From assembly GCA_965602945.1 (NCBI GenBank), contig CBFDBC010000200.1:1-6482 (forward strand): DNA of 6,482 nucleotides, in the 5' to 3' direction. Positions 1-5,316 of the stretch are shown here, piece by piece. A program made the translations under genes and the position numbers. This DNA is from JAUXEH01 sp965602945 (GTDB lineage: Bacteria > Acidobacteriota > Aminicenantia > Aminicenantales > Aminicenantaceae). Within the stretch, counting starts at the first letter, position 1. Every line of letters begins with the position of its first letter. The notes under the pieces were generated by a model. It ran no database searches. It worked only from the letters and a program-made list of their open reading frames with translations, and was not told the DNA's origin.

Positions 1-606
1 CCGGAGCTGGAGGAAAGGTTCGCCGGGATCGAGAGTGCGGATTCCGTGACCTGGGACCCGCACAAGCAGTTCGGGGTTCCCATCCCCAGCTCCCTGCTCT
101 TCGCCAGGCACGGCGTGGAGTTCGAGCGCATGGCCATCTACGGGGAGTATTTCAACCGGCAGGACGATCCCGAACCCAATCCCGGCCTGAAGTCCCCTCC
201 CTCCACGCGGCCCCTGTCCGCGCTTCCGCTCGTCACGACCCTGCGCTTTCAGGGACTGGAAGGAGTCCGTGAAAGGCTGCGCTCTCCCCTCAGAGCTATC
301 CAGGCCCTGAGTGAACAGCTGCGGAACGACCCGGACATTGAGATCTGCCACCAGCCACACACCGGCATCCTGTGCCTGCGTCTGGTTCCGGAAGGAATCC
401 CCGAGGGCAAGCTTGACGCACTGCAGCTCTACCTCTATGAGCGGATTAAGACAGGGGCCAGGCGCTCTATCTCCATGACCCGGCTGGGAGACAAGAGCGT
501 CCTGCGGCTCGTGGCCCTGTCCCCTGAGGTTACCGAACAGTCGATGCGGGAAACAATCGATCTGGCCCGGTCTCTGGCAGGCGATTACGAAACAGATCCT
601 GCCTGA
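1..606 (+). CDS. Group II pyridoxal-dependent decarboxylase (glutamate/aromatic amino acid decarboxylase superfamily), C-terminal part
   Basis: The reading frame is open from the first base of the window, so the gene begins upstream; about 201 residues are visible, ending at TGA 604-606. The segment ADSVTWDPHKQFGVPIPSS (fragment residues 13-31) is the PLP-binding signature of group II decarboxylases. Lys22 in Asp-Pro-His-Lys would form the Schiff base with PLP. The remaining ~180 residues match the expected length from this lysine to the C-terminus, including the region GEYFNRQDDPEPNPG near residues 48-62 and the small C-terminal domain. Family members decarboxylate amino acids such as glutamate, aspartate, cysteine sulfinate or aromatic amino acids in the cytoplasm. 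The substrate-determining N-terminal half lies outside the window, so the substrate cannot be named. A GTG at base 46 could be mistaken for a start, but it lies inside the PLP motif. The family call is strong; the specificity is open. Confidence 0.88.
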   Translation, partial: PELEERFAGIESADSVTWDPHKQFGVPIPSSLLFARHGVEFERMAIYGEYFNRQDDPEPNPGLKSPPSTRPLSALPLVTTLRFQGLEGVRERLRSPLRAIQALSEQLRNDPDIEICHQPHTGILCLRLVPEGIPEGKLDALQLYLYERIKTGARRSISMTRLGDKSVLRLVALSPEVTEQSMRETIDLARSLAGDYETDPA

Positions 607-627
607 TCGGTTCTCCCTGGATCAGGC
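601..627. terminator. Perfect 8-bp inverted repeat between convergent genes, possible bidirectional terminator
   Basis: GCCTGATC (601-608) and GATCAGGC (620-627) are perfect reverse complements around an 11-nt loop, and the left arm covers the decarboxylase stop codon. It sits where the decarboxylase and GDSL hydrolase genes meet tail to tail. There is no T-tract on either strand, so it is not a canonical intrinsic terminator. It may instead act as a 3'-end stabilising hairpin or a weak bidirectional terminator. Confidence 0.4.
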
Positions 628-667
628 GCAGTATCAGGGGAGGCACACGGATCGCGGGAGCCCAAAG

Positions 668-1351
668 TCACTTTCGCCGGAGGTAGGGGGCCACGGCCTC
701 TTTCCAGACAGCATAGCCGGCGCCGGTCAAGTGAAGCCCGTCGTTGGTGTAAGCGGGATCGAGCTTTTCTCCCTCTCCGGTGAACAGTGGATAGAGGTCC
801 ACATACACGGCGCCGTAGTCCTTAGCCATGCGCCGCAGCACGGTGTTGATGTTCCTTATCTGGGAACCCTTGTCCGAGTGGTGGAGGAAGATCGGAAAAT
901 CCGGGTTCACGGGCAGCAGGCTCTGCAGATACAGCTTCGTCTCCGGAGACTTCCGCCGGATCTCCCGTATGATGCTCTTGATGTTGGCCAGGATCTCCTT
1001 CTCGGTCATACCTGAAGCCAGGTCATTGATGCCGATCATGAGGAAGATCTTGGCCGGCTTCGACTCCACCACCTCGTCCAGCCGGTCCAGCACCCCCTGG
1101 GTCACATCCCCGCTGATGCCGCGGTTCTTAACCAGGGGATCGTGGAACATCTCGCTCCAGTCACAGCCCTCGGTGATACTGTCCCCCAGAAATATGATCT
1201 CTCCGCTGTCATTGGGCAGGAGCCGATAATGGCCGGCCCGCTGCTCCCAGTAGAGCGAGTGTTGATCCCCCCTCGGTTCCCGCGCGTCCACCCCTCCTCC
1301 CGAAAAAGACAATGCCAGCGCCAGAATGCATAGGACCTTCGCTGCTCTCAT
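668..1351 (-). CDS. Secreted SGNH/GDSL-family hydrolase (esterase/lipase-like, PAF-acetylhydrolase beta/gamma type)
   Basis: The product is about 227 aa. All SGNH blocks are present, numbered from the chosen start: GDSITEG with nucleophile Ser58, NRGISGD with an oxyanion glycine near residue 81, GIND with Asn109, and NDGLHLTGAGY with Asp204 and His207 of the triad. The family hydrolyses ester bonds in lipids, acetylated sugars or other acyl esters; the substrate is not evident here. The protein begins with a signal peptide (MRAAKVLCILALALSFSGG), so it is probably periplasmic or extracellular. The frame stays open to an ATG at 1423. The ATG at 1351 is preferred because it starts directly at the signal peptide, while the upstream start adds 24 polar residues and would lie upstream of the predicted promoter (1379-1407). 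Upstream of the ATG there is only a purine-rich GAGAGA. The gene is transcribed alone, divergent from the gene at 1512. The catalytic set looks intact. Confidence 0.93.
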   Translation of the reverse strand: MRAAKVLCILALALSFSGGGVDAREPRGDQHSLYWEQRAGHYRLLPNDSGEIIFLGDSITEGCDWSEMFHDPLVKNRGISGDVTQGVLDRLDEVVESKPAKIFLMIGINDLASGMTEKEILANIKSIIREIRRKSPETKLYLQSLLPVNPDFPIFLHHSDKGSQIRNINTVLRRMAKDYGAVYVDLYPLFTGEGEKLDPAYTNDGLHLTGAGYAVWKEAVAPYLRRK

Positions 1352-1378
1352 CTGTTCTCTCTCGATCCCTCTCTCCCG

Positions 1379-1407
1379 TGTATACCACAGCCGCACAAAC
1401 CGGTCAA
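1379..1407 (-). promoter_or_regulatory. Predicted sigma70-type promoter with extended -10, for the GDSL hydrolase
   Basis: Read on the minus strand: -35 TTGACC (1407-1402), a 17-bp spacer ending in TGG, and -10 TATACA (1384-1379). The TG one base before the hexamer makes it an extended -10. Transcription would start near 1372, leaving a leader of about 21 nt before ATG 1351. This placement excludes the upstream ATG at 1423 as the main start. The prediction is by eye; the -35 matches 5/6 and the -10 matches 4/6. Confidence 0.5.
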
Positions 1408-1444
1408 TCCAAGGGGACGGCACCGCGAGATCCCAGGGCTGCGA

Positions 1445-1473
1445 TTGCCAGAAAAGGCCCTCAATGCTATAAT
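1445..1473 (+). promoter_or_regulatory. Strong sigma70-type promoter with extended -10, for the unknown secreted protein and PPIase pair
   Basis: -35 TTGCCA (1445-1450), a 17-bp spacer, then TGC followed by the perfect -10 TATAAT (1468-1473). This gives an extended -10, the optimal spacing and a 5/6 match in the -35, the best promoter in the window. The start point would be near 1480, giving a leader of about 30 nt. It is divergent from the GDSL promoter, with 37 bp between the two -35 boxes. Confidence 0.72.
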
Positions 1474-1498
1474 AGAAAGCGTTAATTCAGAGATGCAA

Positions 1499-1505
1499 AG
1501 AGGAG
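1499..1505 (+). promoter_or_regulatory. Strong Shine-Dalgarno site deciding the start at 1512
   Basis: AGAGGAG lies 6 nt before ATG 1512. It is the clearest ribosome-binding site in the window and fixes the start of the unknown secreted protein. It contrasts with the weak or absent Shine-Dalgarno sequences of the other genes here. Confidence 0.75.
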
Positions 1506-1511
1506 AAACAA

Positions 1512-2108
1512 ATGAAGAAATGGATGACATTACTGCTGGTGCTGGGCATCGCACTCACGCTTTCGGCCAAGAACGAATACATCGGTCAGAACGCCTATCA
1601 CAACGACGGGGGACAGATAAACATCGCGGCGGATGCCGTGCTGGTGATCCGGGACCTCAAGAGCCCGTACACCCCTTTCTACGTGTTCCTGGGAGCGGAC
1701 AAGGATGTGAATGCCAACATTGACCGGGATTCGGTCATCCTGATCCACAACGGCCAGGAACACAAGATGCCCTCCCTCGCCGAGCTCCGCAGCAGCTACA
1801 ACCGGGACACCCGGGACCTCGGCACATACCAGCGCATGGGCAAACAAGCGGTGATCACCTCCAAATTGAGGGGATACGACTTCCGGAATAACGTGAATTT
1901 CTTTCCATCGCGCACCGATTCCATGGTCGGCACTCAGGAAGGATCGATCTCGGGCAACATCGGGTTCTTCACCCGCGTGTACTTCAAGAATCCCGGCTTC
2001 GAGGAGGGGGACGCCATCACCATCAAGGTACAGGACAAGAACGACTCTTCGATCAGCGGATCCGTTGAGATCATCCTGACTGACCGCTGGGGCGAGAAAG
2101 AGAAATAG
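1512..2108 (+). CDS. Exported protein of unknown family, first gene of a two-gene unit
   Basis: The product is 198 aa and I do not recognise its family. Residues 1-19 (MKKWMTLLLVLGIALTLSA) form a textbook Sec signal peptide with likely cleavage after Ala19. No cysteine follows, so it is neither a lipoprotein nor a disulfide protein. The mature part alternates short hydrophobic beta-like stretches (DAVLVIRDL near 41-49, FYVFLGAD near 56-63, DSVILIHNG near 73-81, FFTRVYFKNPG near 152-162, GDAITIKVQD near 166-175, GSVEIILTDRW near 183-193) with charged loops, which suggests an all-beta, sandwich-like periplasmic or surface domain. A strong extended -10 promoter and a near-ideal Shine-Dalgarno point to robust expression. 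The stop codon is followed after 2 nt by the start of a parvulin-type PPIase, so the two are almost certainly co-transcribed. The PPIase might help fold this protein, but that is inference. The gene itself is secure; its function is unknown. Confidence 0.85.
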   Translation: MKKWMTLLLVLGIALTLSAKNEYIGQNAYHNDGGQINIAADAVLVIRDLKSPYTPFYVFLGADKDVNANIDRDSVILIHNGQEHKMPSLAELRSSYNRDTRDLGTYQRMGKQAVITSKLRGYDFRNNVNFFPSRTDSMVGTQEGSISGNIGFFTRVYFKNPGFEEGDAITIKVQDKNDSSISGSVEIILTDRWGEKEK

Positions 2109-2110
2109 GC

Positions 2111-2563
2111 ATGACAGCCAGAAAGGCCGGCCTGGGACTGCTGGTGCTGGCCCTGACCCTATCGCTCCCGGTCATCAGCCGGGCCGTCCAGGACGAAGAA
2201 CCGGATCGGGTGGAAGTCCAACACATCCTGATCTCCTTCAGGGGTGCCAATGATCGGGTCAAGGCCACCCGCAGCAAGGAGGAGGCCGAAACCCTGGCCA
2301 AGGAACTTTTTTTCCGAGCCCGGCAGGGGGAAGACTTCGATGAGATGATGAAGGAGCACTCGGACGACTCCGGAGAAGGCATCTACCGCATGACCAACAC
2401 CGGCGTTCAGCCCGATGGATCCCGGGACGAATTAGCCCGGCACCGCATGGTCAAGGCATTCGGCGACGTGAGCTTCGCCCTCGAATTGGGAGAGGTTGGG
2501 ATGGCTGCCTACCATCCTCAGAACAGCAAGTTCGGCTGGCACATCATAAAGCGGCTCAAATAG
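2111..2563 (+). CDS. Exported single-domain parvulin-type peptidyl-prolyl cis-trans isomerase
   Basis: The product is 150 aa. Residues 1-25 form a signal peptide (hydrophobic core LGLLVLALTLSLPV, cleavage probably after SRA), so it acts in the periplasm or at the cell surface. The rest is one parvulin (rotamase) domain: VQHILISF with His38, helix KEEAETLAKELFFRARQG (56-73), FDEMMKEHSDDSG with Asp86 where Pin1 has its catalytic Cys113, AFGDVSFALELGEVG (116-130), and the closing strand FGWHIIKRL with His144. Parvulins catalyse cis-trans isomerisation of X-Pro bonds during protein folding. The usual GGDLG motif after the active-site loop is replaced by a longer segment (GEGIYRMTNTGVQPDGSRDE, 88-107). 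There is no SurA- or PrsA-type chaperone domain, so this is a minimal isomerase. It starts 2 nt after the preceding stop with only weak purine-rich upstream sequence, which suggests translational coupling. The family call is strong; the client is unknown. Confidence 0.9.
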   Translation: MTARKAGLGLLVLALTLSLPVISRAVQDEEPDRVEVQHILISFRGANDRVKATRSKEEAETLAKELFFRARQGEDFDEMMKEHSDDSGEGIYRMTNTGVQPDGSRDELARHRMVKAFGDVSFALELGEVGMAAYHPQNSKFGWHIIKRLK

Positions 2564-2568
2564 ACCTA

Positions 2569-2604
2569 GGGGAATAATCCCAGTTGTTAGGATTCTAATT
2601 CCCC
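2569..2604. terminator. Two-part hairpin at the convergent end of the PPIase and glycosyltransferase genes
   Basis: GGGGAAT (2569-2575) pairs with ATTCCCC (2598-2604). Inside it AATCC (2576-2580) pairs with GGATT (2590-2594), leaving a 3-nt bulge on one side and a 9-nt loop. It begins 5 nt after the PPIase stop, and the glycosyltransferase stop codon (2587-2589) sits in the loop. The position fits a shared bidirectional terminator. Neither side carries a real T-tract, so intrinsic termination is only probable. Confidence 0.5.
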
Positions 2605-3756
2605 GGGCGCGGCGGAGCCCGGCTTCCGCGCGTATTTGAATAAGAGATGAGCGCATGCCGCCGCTGTCCAAACATAACCGACCGTCTTCAGGTTCACTGA
2701 CTGAGCCCATAAGTTCCATGCTCTGGGAACCAGGTCCGAGTAAAACAGGGGAACAAGAGTGAGGGCACCCGCCCACAGAATCCAATAGGCCTTCCTATGG
2801 GAATCCGATACGAAAGCCTCCACGCCGATCAGATAAATAGCAGCCACAGCCAGGATGGAGGTAGGCGATTCACTCAGATAGGAGAAAAGTAGGATGTAGA
2901 GGCAGTTCACAGGCAGCAGGAATCTGTGCAGCAGCCTCTCCTCACCCTTGCGAAAAAAATACAGAGTAGCGAGGCCGACGGCCGCTCCCAACAGCAGGGC
3001 GAGCGGGTTGCGCCACAAGGAAGGCCAGCCCAGATGCAGCTCCAGGAAGCTGCCCAGGTCCAGCATGTCCAGGCTGCGGGTCTGGTCCCAGGACATGAGC
3101 CCGGCCCACTGCTTGATAAGCTCGAGGTTGCGGCCCCACCCGACGATCGCTGCGGGCAGGGTGAACCAGATCACAAGCCCTCCCCAGAATGCGGCCCAGT
3201 ATCTCTTTTTGAATCCCAGAAGGAGACACAGACCCAGGGTGAAGGGGAAAAGCTTGAGGTTGGCGGCCAGGGAGAGCAGGAGTCCGGAGCGGACCGGCCT
3301 GTCTTCCGCATACTGCGCCTCCGCCAGCAGCATGAGCCCTAAGATGCCGGCATTCACCTGGGCGTTCTGGATCGATACGGTGGTGTCGAAGATGACGGAG
3401 AAAAACGCTATAAGGAGAAACGGGATCCTCAGGTCGAGCGGGCAGCCCGCCGCTCGGGCCCAGCGCCAGAATCCCCAGAGGAACAGACAGCACTGGAAGA
3501 ATACGAACAGGAAGAGCCCCGCCTCATCCCCGAGCAGAGAAAAGGGTTTCATCAGGAGCCCGGCCAGCGGGCTGTACTTGAAAAAATCGAGCCCCGGCTG
3601 GGGAGCATAGGGATCGTTCCCCCCCAGGATGTTAGCCGCGGCATTGGTTCCCACGGTGTAGTTCAGAGGCCTCTTGACCGCGGCCGTATGCAGGCAGATC
3701 CCGGCCGTCAGGGTCAGGAGGAAGATCAGGCTCCAGCGTTTTTGTGCGGATGTCAT
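2587..3756 (-). CDS. Polytopic membrane glycosyltransferase, GT87/DUF2029 family (polyprenyl-phosphate-mannose dependent type)
   Basis: The product is 389 aa from the preferred ATG (395 aa from the ATG at 3774). It is highly hydrophobic with about ten predicted membrane segments. Numbered from the longer form, family landmarks are an acidic site in the first external loop (GGNDPYAPQP near 51-60), KYSPLAGLLMKPFSLL (66-81), QNAQVNAGILGLMLLAEAQY (136-155) and SLAANLKLFPF (168-178). GT87 enzymes are GT-C fold transferases that take a mannosyl-type sugar from a polyprenyl-phosphate donor and add it to a lipid-linked glycan outside the cytoplasmic membrane. Donor and acceptor here are unknown. The ATG at 3756 is preferred because a promoter-like element overlaps the ATG at 3774. 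No good Shine-Dalgarno precedes either, only GGA before 3756. The gene is monocistronic, convergent with the PPIase and divergent from the barrel gene. The family call is good; the specific substrate is not inferable. Confidence 0.85.
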   Translation of the reverse strand: MTSAQKRWSLIFLLTLTAGICLHTAAVKRPLNYTVGTNAAANILGGNDPYAPQPGLDFFKYSPLAGLLMKPFSLLGDEAGLFLFVFFQCCLFLWGFWRWARAAGCPLDLRIPFLLIAFFSVIFDTTVSIQNAQVNAGILGLMLLAEAQYAEDRPVRSGLLLSLAANLKLFPFTLGLCLLLGFKKRYWAAFWGGLVIWFTLPAAIVGWGRNLELIKQWAGLMSWDQTRSLDMLDLGSFLELHLGWPSLWRNPLALLLGAAVGLATLYFFRKGEERLLHRFLLPVNCLYILLFSYLSESPTSILAVAAIYLIGVEAFVSDSHRKAYWILWAGALTLVPLFYSDLVPRAWNLWAQSVNLKTVGYVWTAAACAHLLFKYARKPGSAAPGELES

Positions 3757-3771
3757 GACCGGTCCATAAGG

Positions 3772-3800
3772 CATATACCATACCGCCGGCCCAGGGTCAA
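3772..3800 (-). promoter_or_regulatory. Predicted sigma70-type promoter with extended -10, for the GT87 glycosyltransferase
   Basis: Read on the minus strand: -35 TTGACC (3800-3795), a 17-bp spacer ending in TGG, and -10 TATATG (3777-3772). The -10 contains the ATG at 3774, which therefore could not be translated from this promoter. The ATG at 3756 would follow a leader of about 9 nt. The -35 and the TGG-TATA core are the same as at the GDSL promoter. Confidence 0.42.
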
Positions 3801-3825
3801 CGCCCCGCTCCTGTCCGGGTGCCGA

Positions 3826-3854
3826 TTGAGTTCAGGCCTCAGATAGCGTATAGT
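3826..3854 (+). promoter_or_regulatory. Predicted sigma70-type promoter for the outer-membrane beta-barrel gene
   Basis: -35 TTGAGT (3826-3831), a 17-bp spacer, -10 TATAGT (3849-3854); matches are 4/6 and 5/6. The start point would be near 3861, only about 8 nt before ATG 3869, giving an almost leaderless transcript. The divergent GT87 promoter lies 25 bp away (-35 to -35). Confidence 0.5.
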
Positions 3855-3868
3855 GGATAGCTCACACC

Positions 3869-4687
3869 ATGCGAAGAGAAAAAGACCTTCCTCCGAAAAA
3901 ATGCCTGTCCCGTCTCCCCTGGATCGGGATTTTCTGTTTGTTTCTGGCGGCCCCTTTGCCGGCCCAGAAGCCCTGGGTACGGATCAGCGTCGGCGCGGCT
4001 CATGCCGCGGGCATCAAAGAAACACTGGAGGCCCCCGCAGAGTTCCAGCCTTACGTGACCCTGGGAGACCAGAGGGCCTTCGGGTGGGGGGAGGCCGTTA
4101 CACTGGAGTTCGGCGTCTTCATCACCCCCCGTTTCAGCCTGAGCCTGGGCACCGGATACTCCCGCAACAAACTCGACGGACAGAAGAGCCCATTCCCCAC
4201 CAAGGAATACATGGACTCGGAGGGCGCAACGGGCAGGGAGGATTTTTACACCGTGGTACCCGGGATCGAGCTCGAGCTCAGGCCCTTTTTCCTCAACGCA
4301 GGCTACAGGATCCCGCTGCGGGAAGGATTTTCCGCCAACCTCCTGGCTGGCGCGGCGTATTACGTGGGGACCTTGGAAAGCAAAGCAGAGTGGGACTCGT
4401 ATCACATGTTCCTCGATCGCGCATATCTCACACTTTGCGACCTCAAAACTCTGGGATTCCACTTCGGTGGAGGGTTTGATCTGACGGTCTCCAAGCACCT
4501 GGCCCTGACGCTGGAAGGCCTCTACCGGATTGGTGTGTTCGAAGAATTCAACGACTGCCAGGTTCAGGATTCCCACCTTCCCATTGGCGACCCGGACGGT
4601 GACCTGTTCCCGGAATTCGCCTACACGATCCACGAGGTGAGCCTCACCGGGATCAGCCTCCAGGCCGGGATCAAGCTTCTGTTCTGA
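3869..4687 (+). CDS. Outer-membrane beta-barrel protein (OmpA/OMP_b-brl-like), function unknown
   Basis: The product is 272 aa. A basic n-region is followed by a hydrophobic core (IGIFCLFLAAPLPA) with likely signal peptidase cleavage after Ala32. The mature protein shows alternating amphipathic strands typical of a small, perhaps 8-stranded, barrel: WVRISVGAA (36-44), AVTLEFGVFI (76-85), FSLSLGTGYS (89-98), VVPGIELELRP (129-139), FSANLLAGAAYYVG (154-167), LGFHFGGGFDLTV (195-207), LALTLEGLYRIG (211-222) and VSLTGISLQAGIKLLF (257-272). It ends in Phe within an alternating hydrophobic strand, which is the beta-signal recognised by the BAM machinery. Loops are long and acidic near 99-126 and 224-253. 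No enzymatic or OmpA peptidoglycan-binding domain is present. The n-region of 17 residues is long, but no in-frame ATG offers a shorter form. The Shine-Dalgarno is poor. The 3' end overlaps the convergent CPBP gene by 17 bp. Barrel type is likely; substrate or role is unknown. Confidence 0.8.
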   Translation: MRREKDLPPKKCLSRLPWIGIFCLFLAAPLPAQKPWVRISVGAAHAAGIKETLEAPAEFQPYVTLGDQRAFGWGEAVTLEFGVFITPRFSLSLGTGYSRNKLDGQKSPFPTKEYMDSEGATGREDFYTVVPGIELELRPFFLNAGYRIPLREGFSANLLAGAAYYVGTLESKAEWDSYHMFLDRAYLTLCDLKTLGFHFGGGFDLTVSKHLALTLEGLYRIGVFEEFNDCQVQDSHLPIGDPDGDLFPEFAYTIHEVSLTGISLQAGIKLLF

Positions 4688-5307
4688 CCCCCTTCCCCTC
4701 CGCCATGTCTGCCTTGCGGCCTCTCTTCCGGAGCAGTAAGGCCGAACCCAGCAGCAGAAGCAGGACCATGTTGATGACATAGATGGTCATCCTCTGGGGG
4801 GAAGCCCGGTCGATCCCGGGGAACAGGACCCAAATGATACTGGATGACGCATTGAAAACACCGTGCAGCAGGACCGCGATCAGGACGCTGCCCCGTGTCT
4901 TGAGGTAGAAGTAGGTAATGACCAGCGAACCTCCGATTATGGTTCCCACATAGAGAAGGATTGTCGTCGAGGTGACAGGGAATTCCGAGGGGATGGCCGC
5001 TCCCGGATAGCTGAAGGAGGCCAGGTGCCAGAATGCCCATATGAATCCCAGGATCAGGCCTGAGGCCCAGGGCGAGTGTCTGTCCAGAAGCCGGGGGAGC
5101 ATGAAGCCCCGCCACCCCAGTTCCTCACCCAAGGGGCCGAAGGGAAGCGCCGTAGGCTCCGGGTAGGCCGATGAGGGCCAGCCAGGGAAAGGTCCCCTCA
5201 GGCGCATTGAGCAGGATCCGGTAGCACGGATACAGGAACGCCCAAGAGAAGAAATAAGTCACGAGGACATAGACGAGGAGTGTGTGGCGCCGAAACAGAG
5301 TCCGCAT
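4671..5307 (-). pseudogene. CPBP-family (CAAX-type) intramembrane metalloprotease, broken by internal deletion and frame change
   Basis: Two reading frames together look like one CPBP protease. The first frame (ATG 5307 to TGA 5125) carries a typical N-terminus with membrane segments LLVYVLVTYFFSWAFLYP and FPWLALIGLPGAYGASL. The second frame (open across 5207-4671) continues with GPLGEELGWRGFMLPRLL, supplying the EExxxR motif, then FIWAFWHL with the second-motif His and LLHGVFNASS with HxxxN. All catalytic motifs are therefore intact. The frames join at about 5136-5146 by a +1 shift. Intact relatives usually have about 80-100 residues between the GAxGxSL segment and the GPLGEE motif, and none are present here. 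A deletion whose length is not a multiple of three explains both facts. Translation as read stops after 60 aa. The gene begins 9 nt after the VPS10-like gene, apparently as its operon partner. An assembly or sequencing error is possible but would not restore the missing segment. Confidence 0.75.
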
Positions 5308-5316
5308 GCTCTTTGC

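Noticed and set aside
1352..1423. Upstream ATG (1423) as the start of the GDSL hydrolase
   Set aside because: It would put 24 mostly polar residues before a complete signal peptide and lies upstream of the predicted promoter's start point.
2948..3610. Plus-strand open frame opposite the GT87 glycosyltransferase
   Set aside because: The translation is Ser/Arg-rich and low in hydrophobic patterning, an antisense shadow of a polytopic membrane protein gene.
3853..4479. Second plus-strand frame of 208 codons overlapping the barrel gene
   Set aside because: The composition is Arg/Gly/Pro-rich, as expected from an out-of-frame reading, and there is no signal or domain. The frame starting at 3869 explains the region.
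3839..4780. Long minus-strand open frame (313 codons) opposite the beta-barrel gene
   Set aside because: It lies fully antisense to a gene with a clear signal peptide and barrel strands, its translation resembles no family, and it has no promoter or ribosome site. It is a GC-rich shadow frame.
5121..5142. Programmed +1 frameshift at CCC-CTT-GGG-TGA joining the two CPBP frames
   Set aside because: The stretch before the TGA only loosely recalls the RF2-type shift site, with no Shine-Dalgarno-like stimulator seen. The product would still lack the central ~80-100 residues, so a deletion is the simpler reading.
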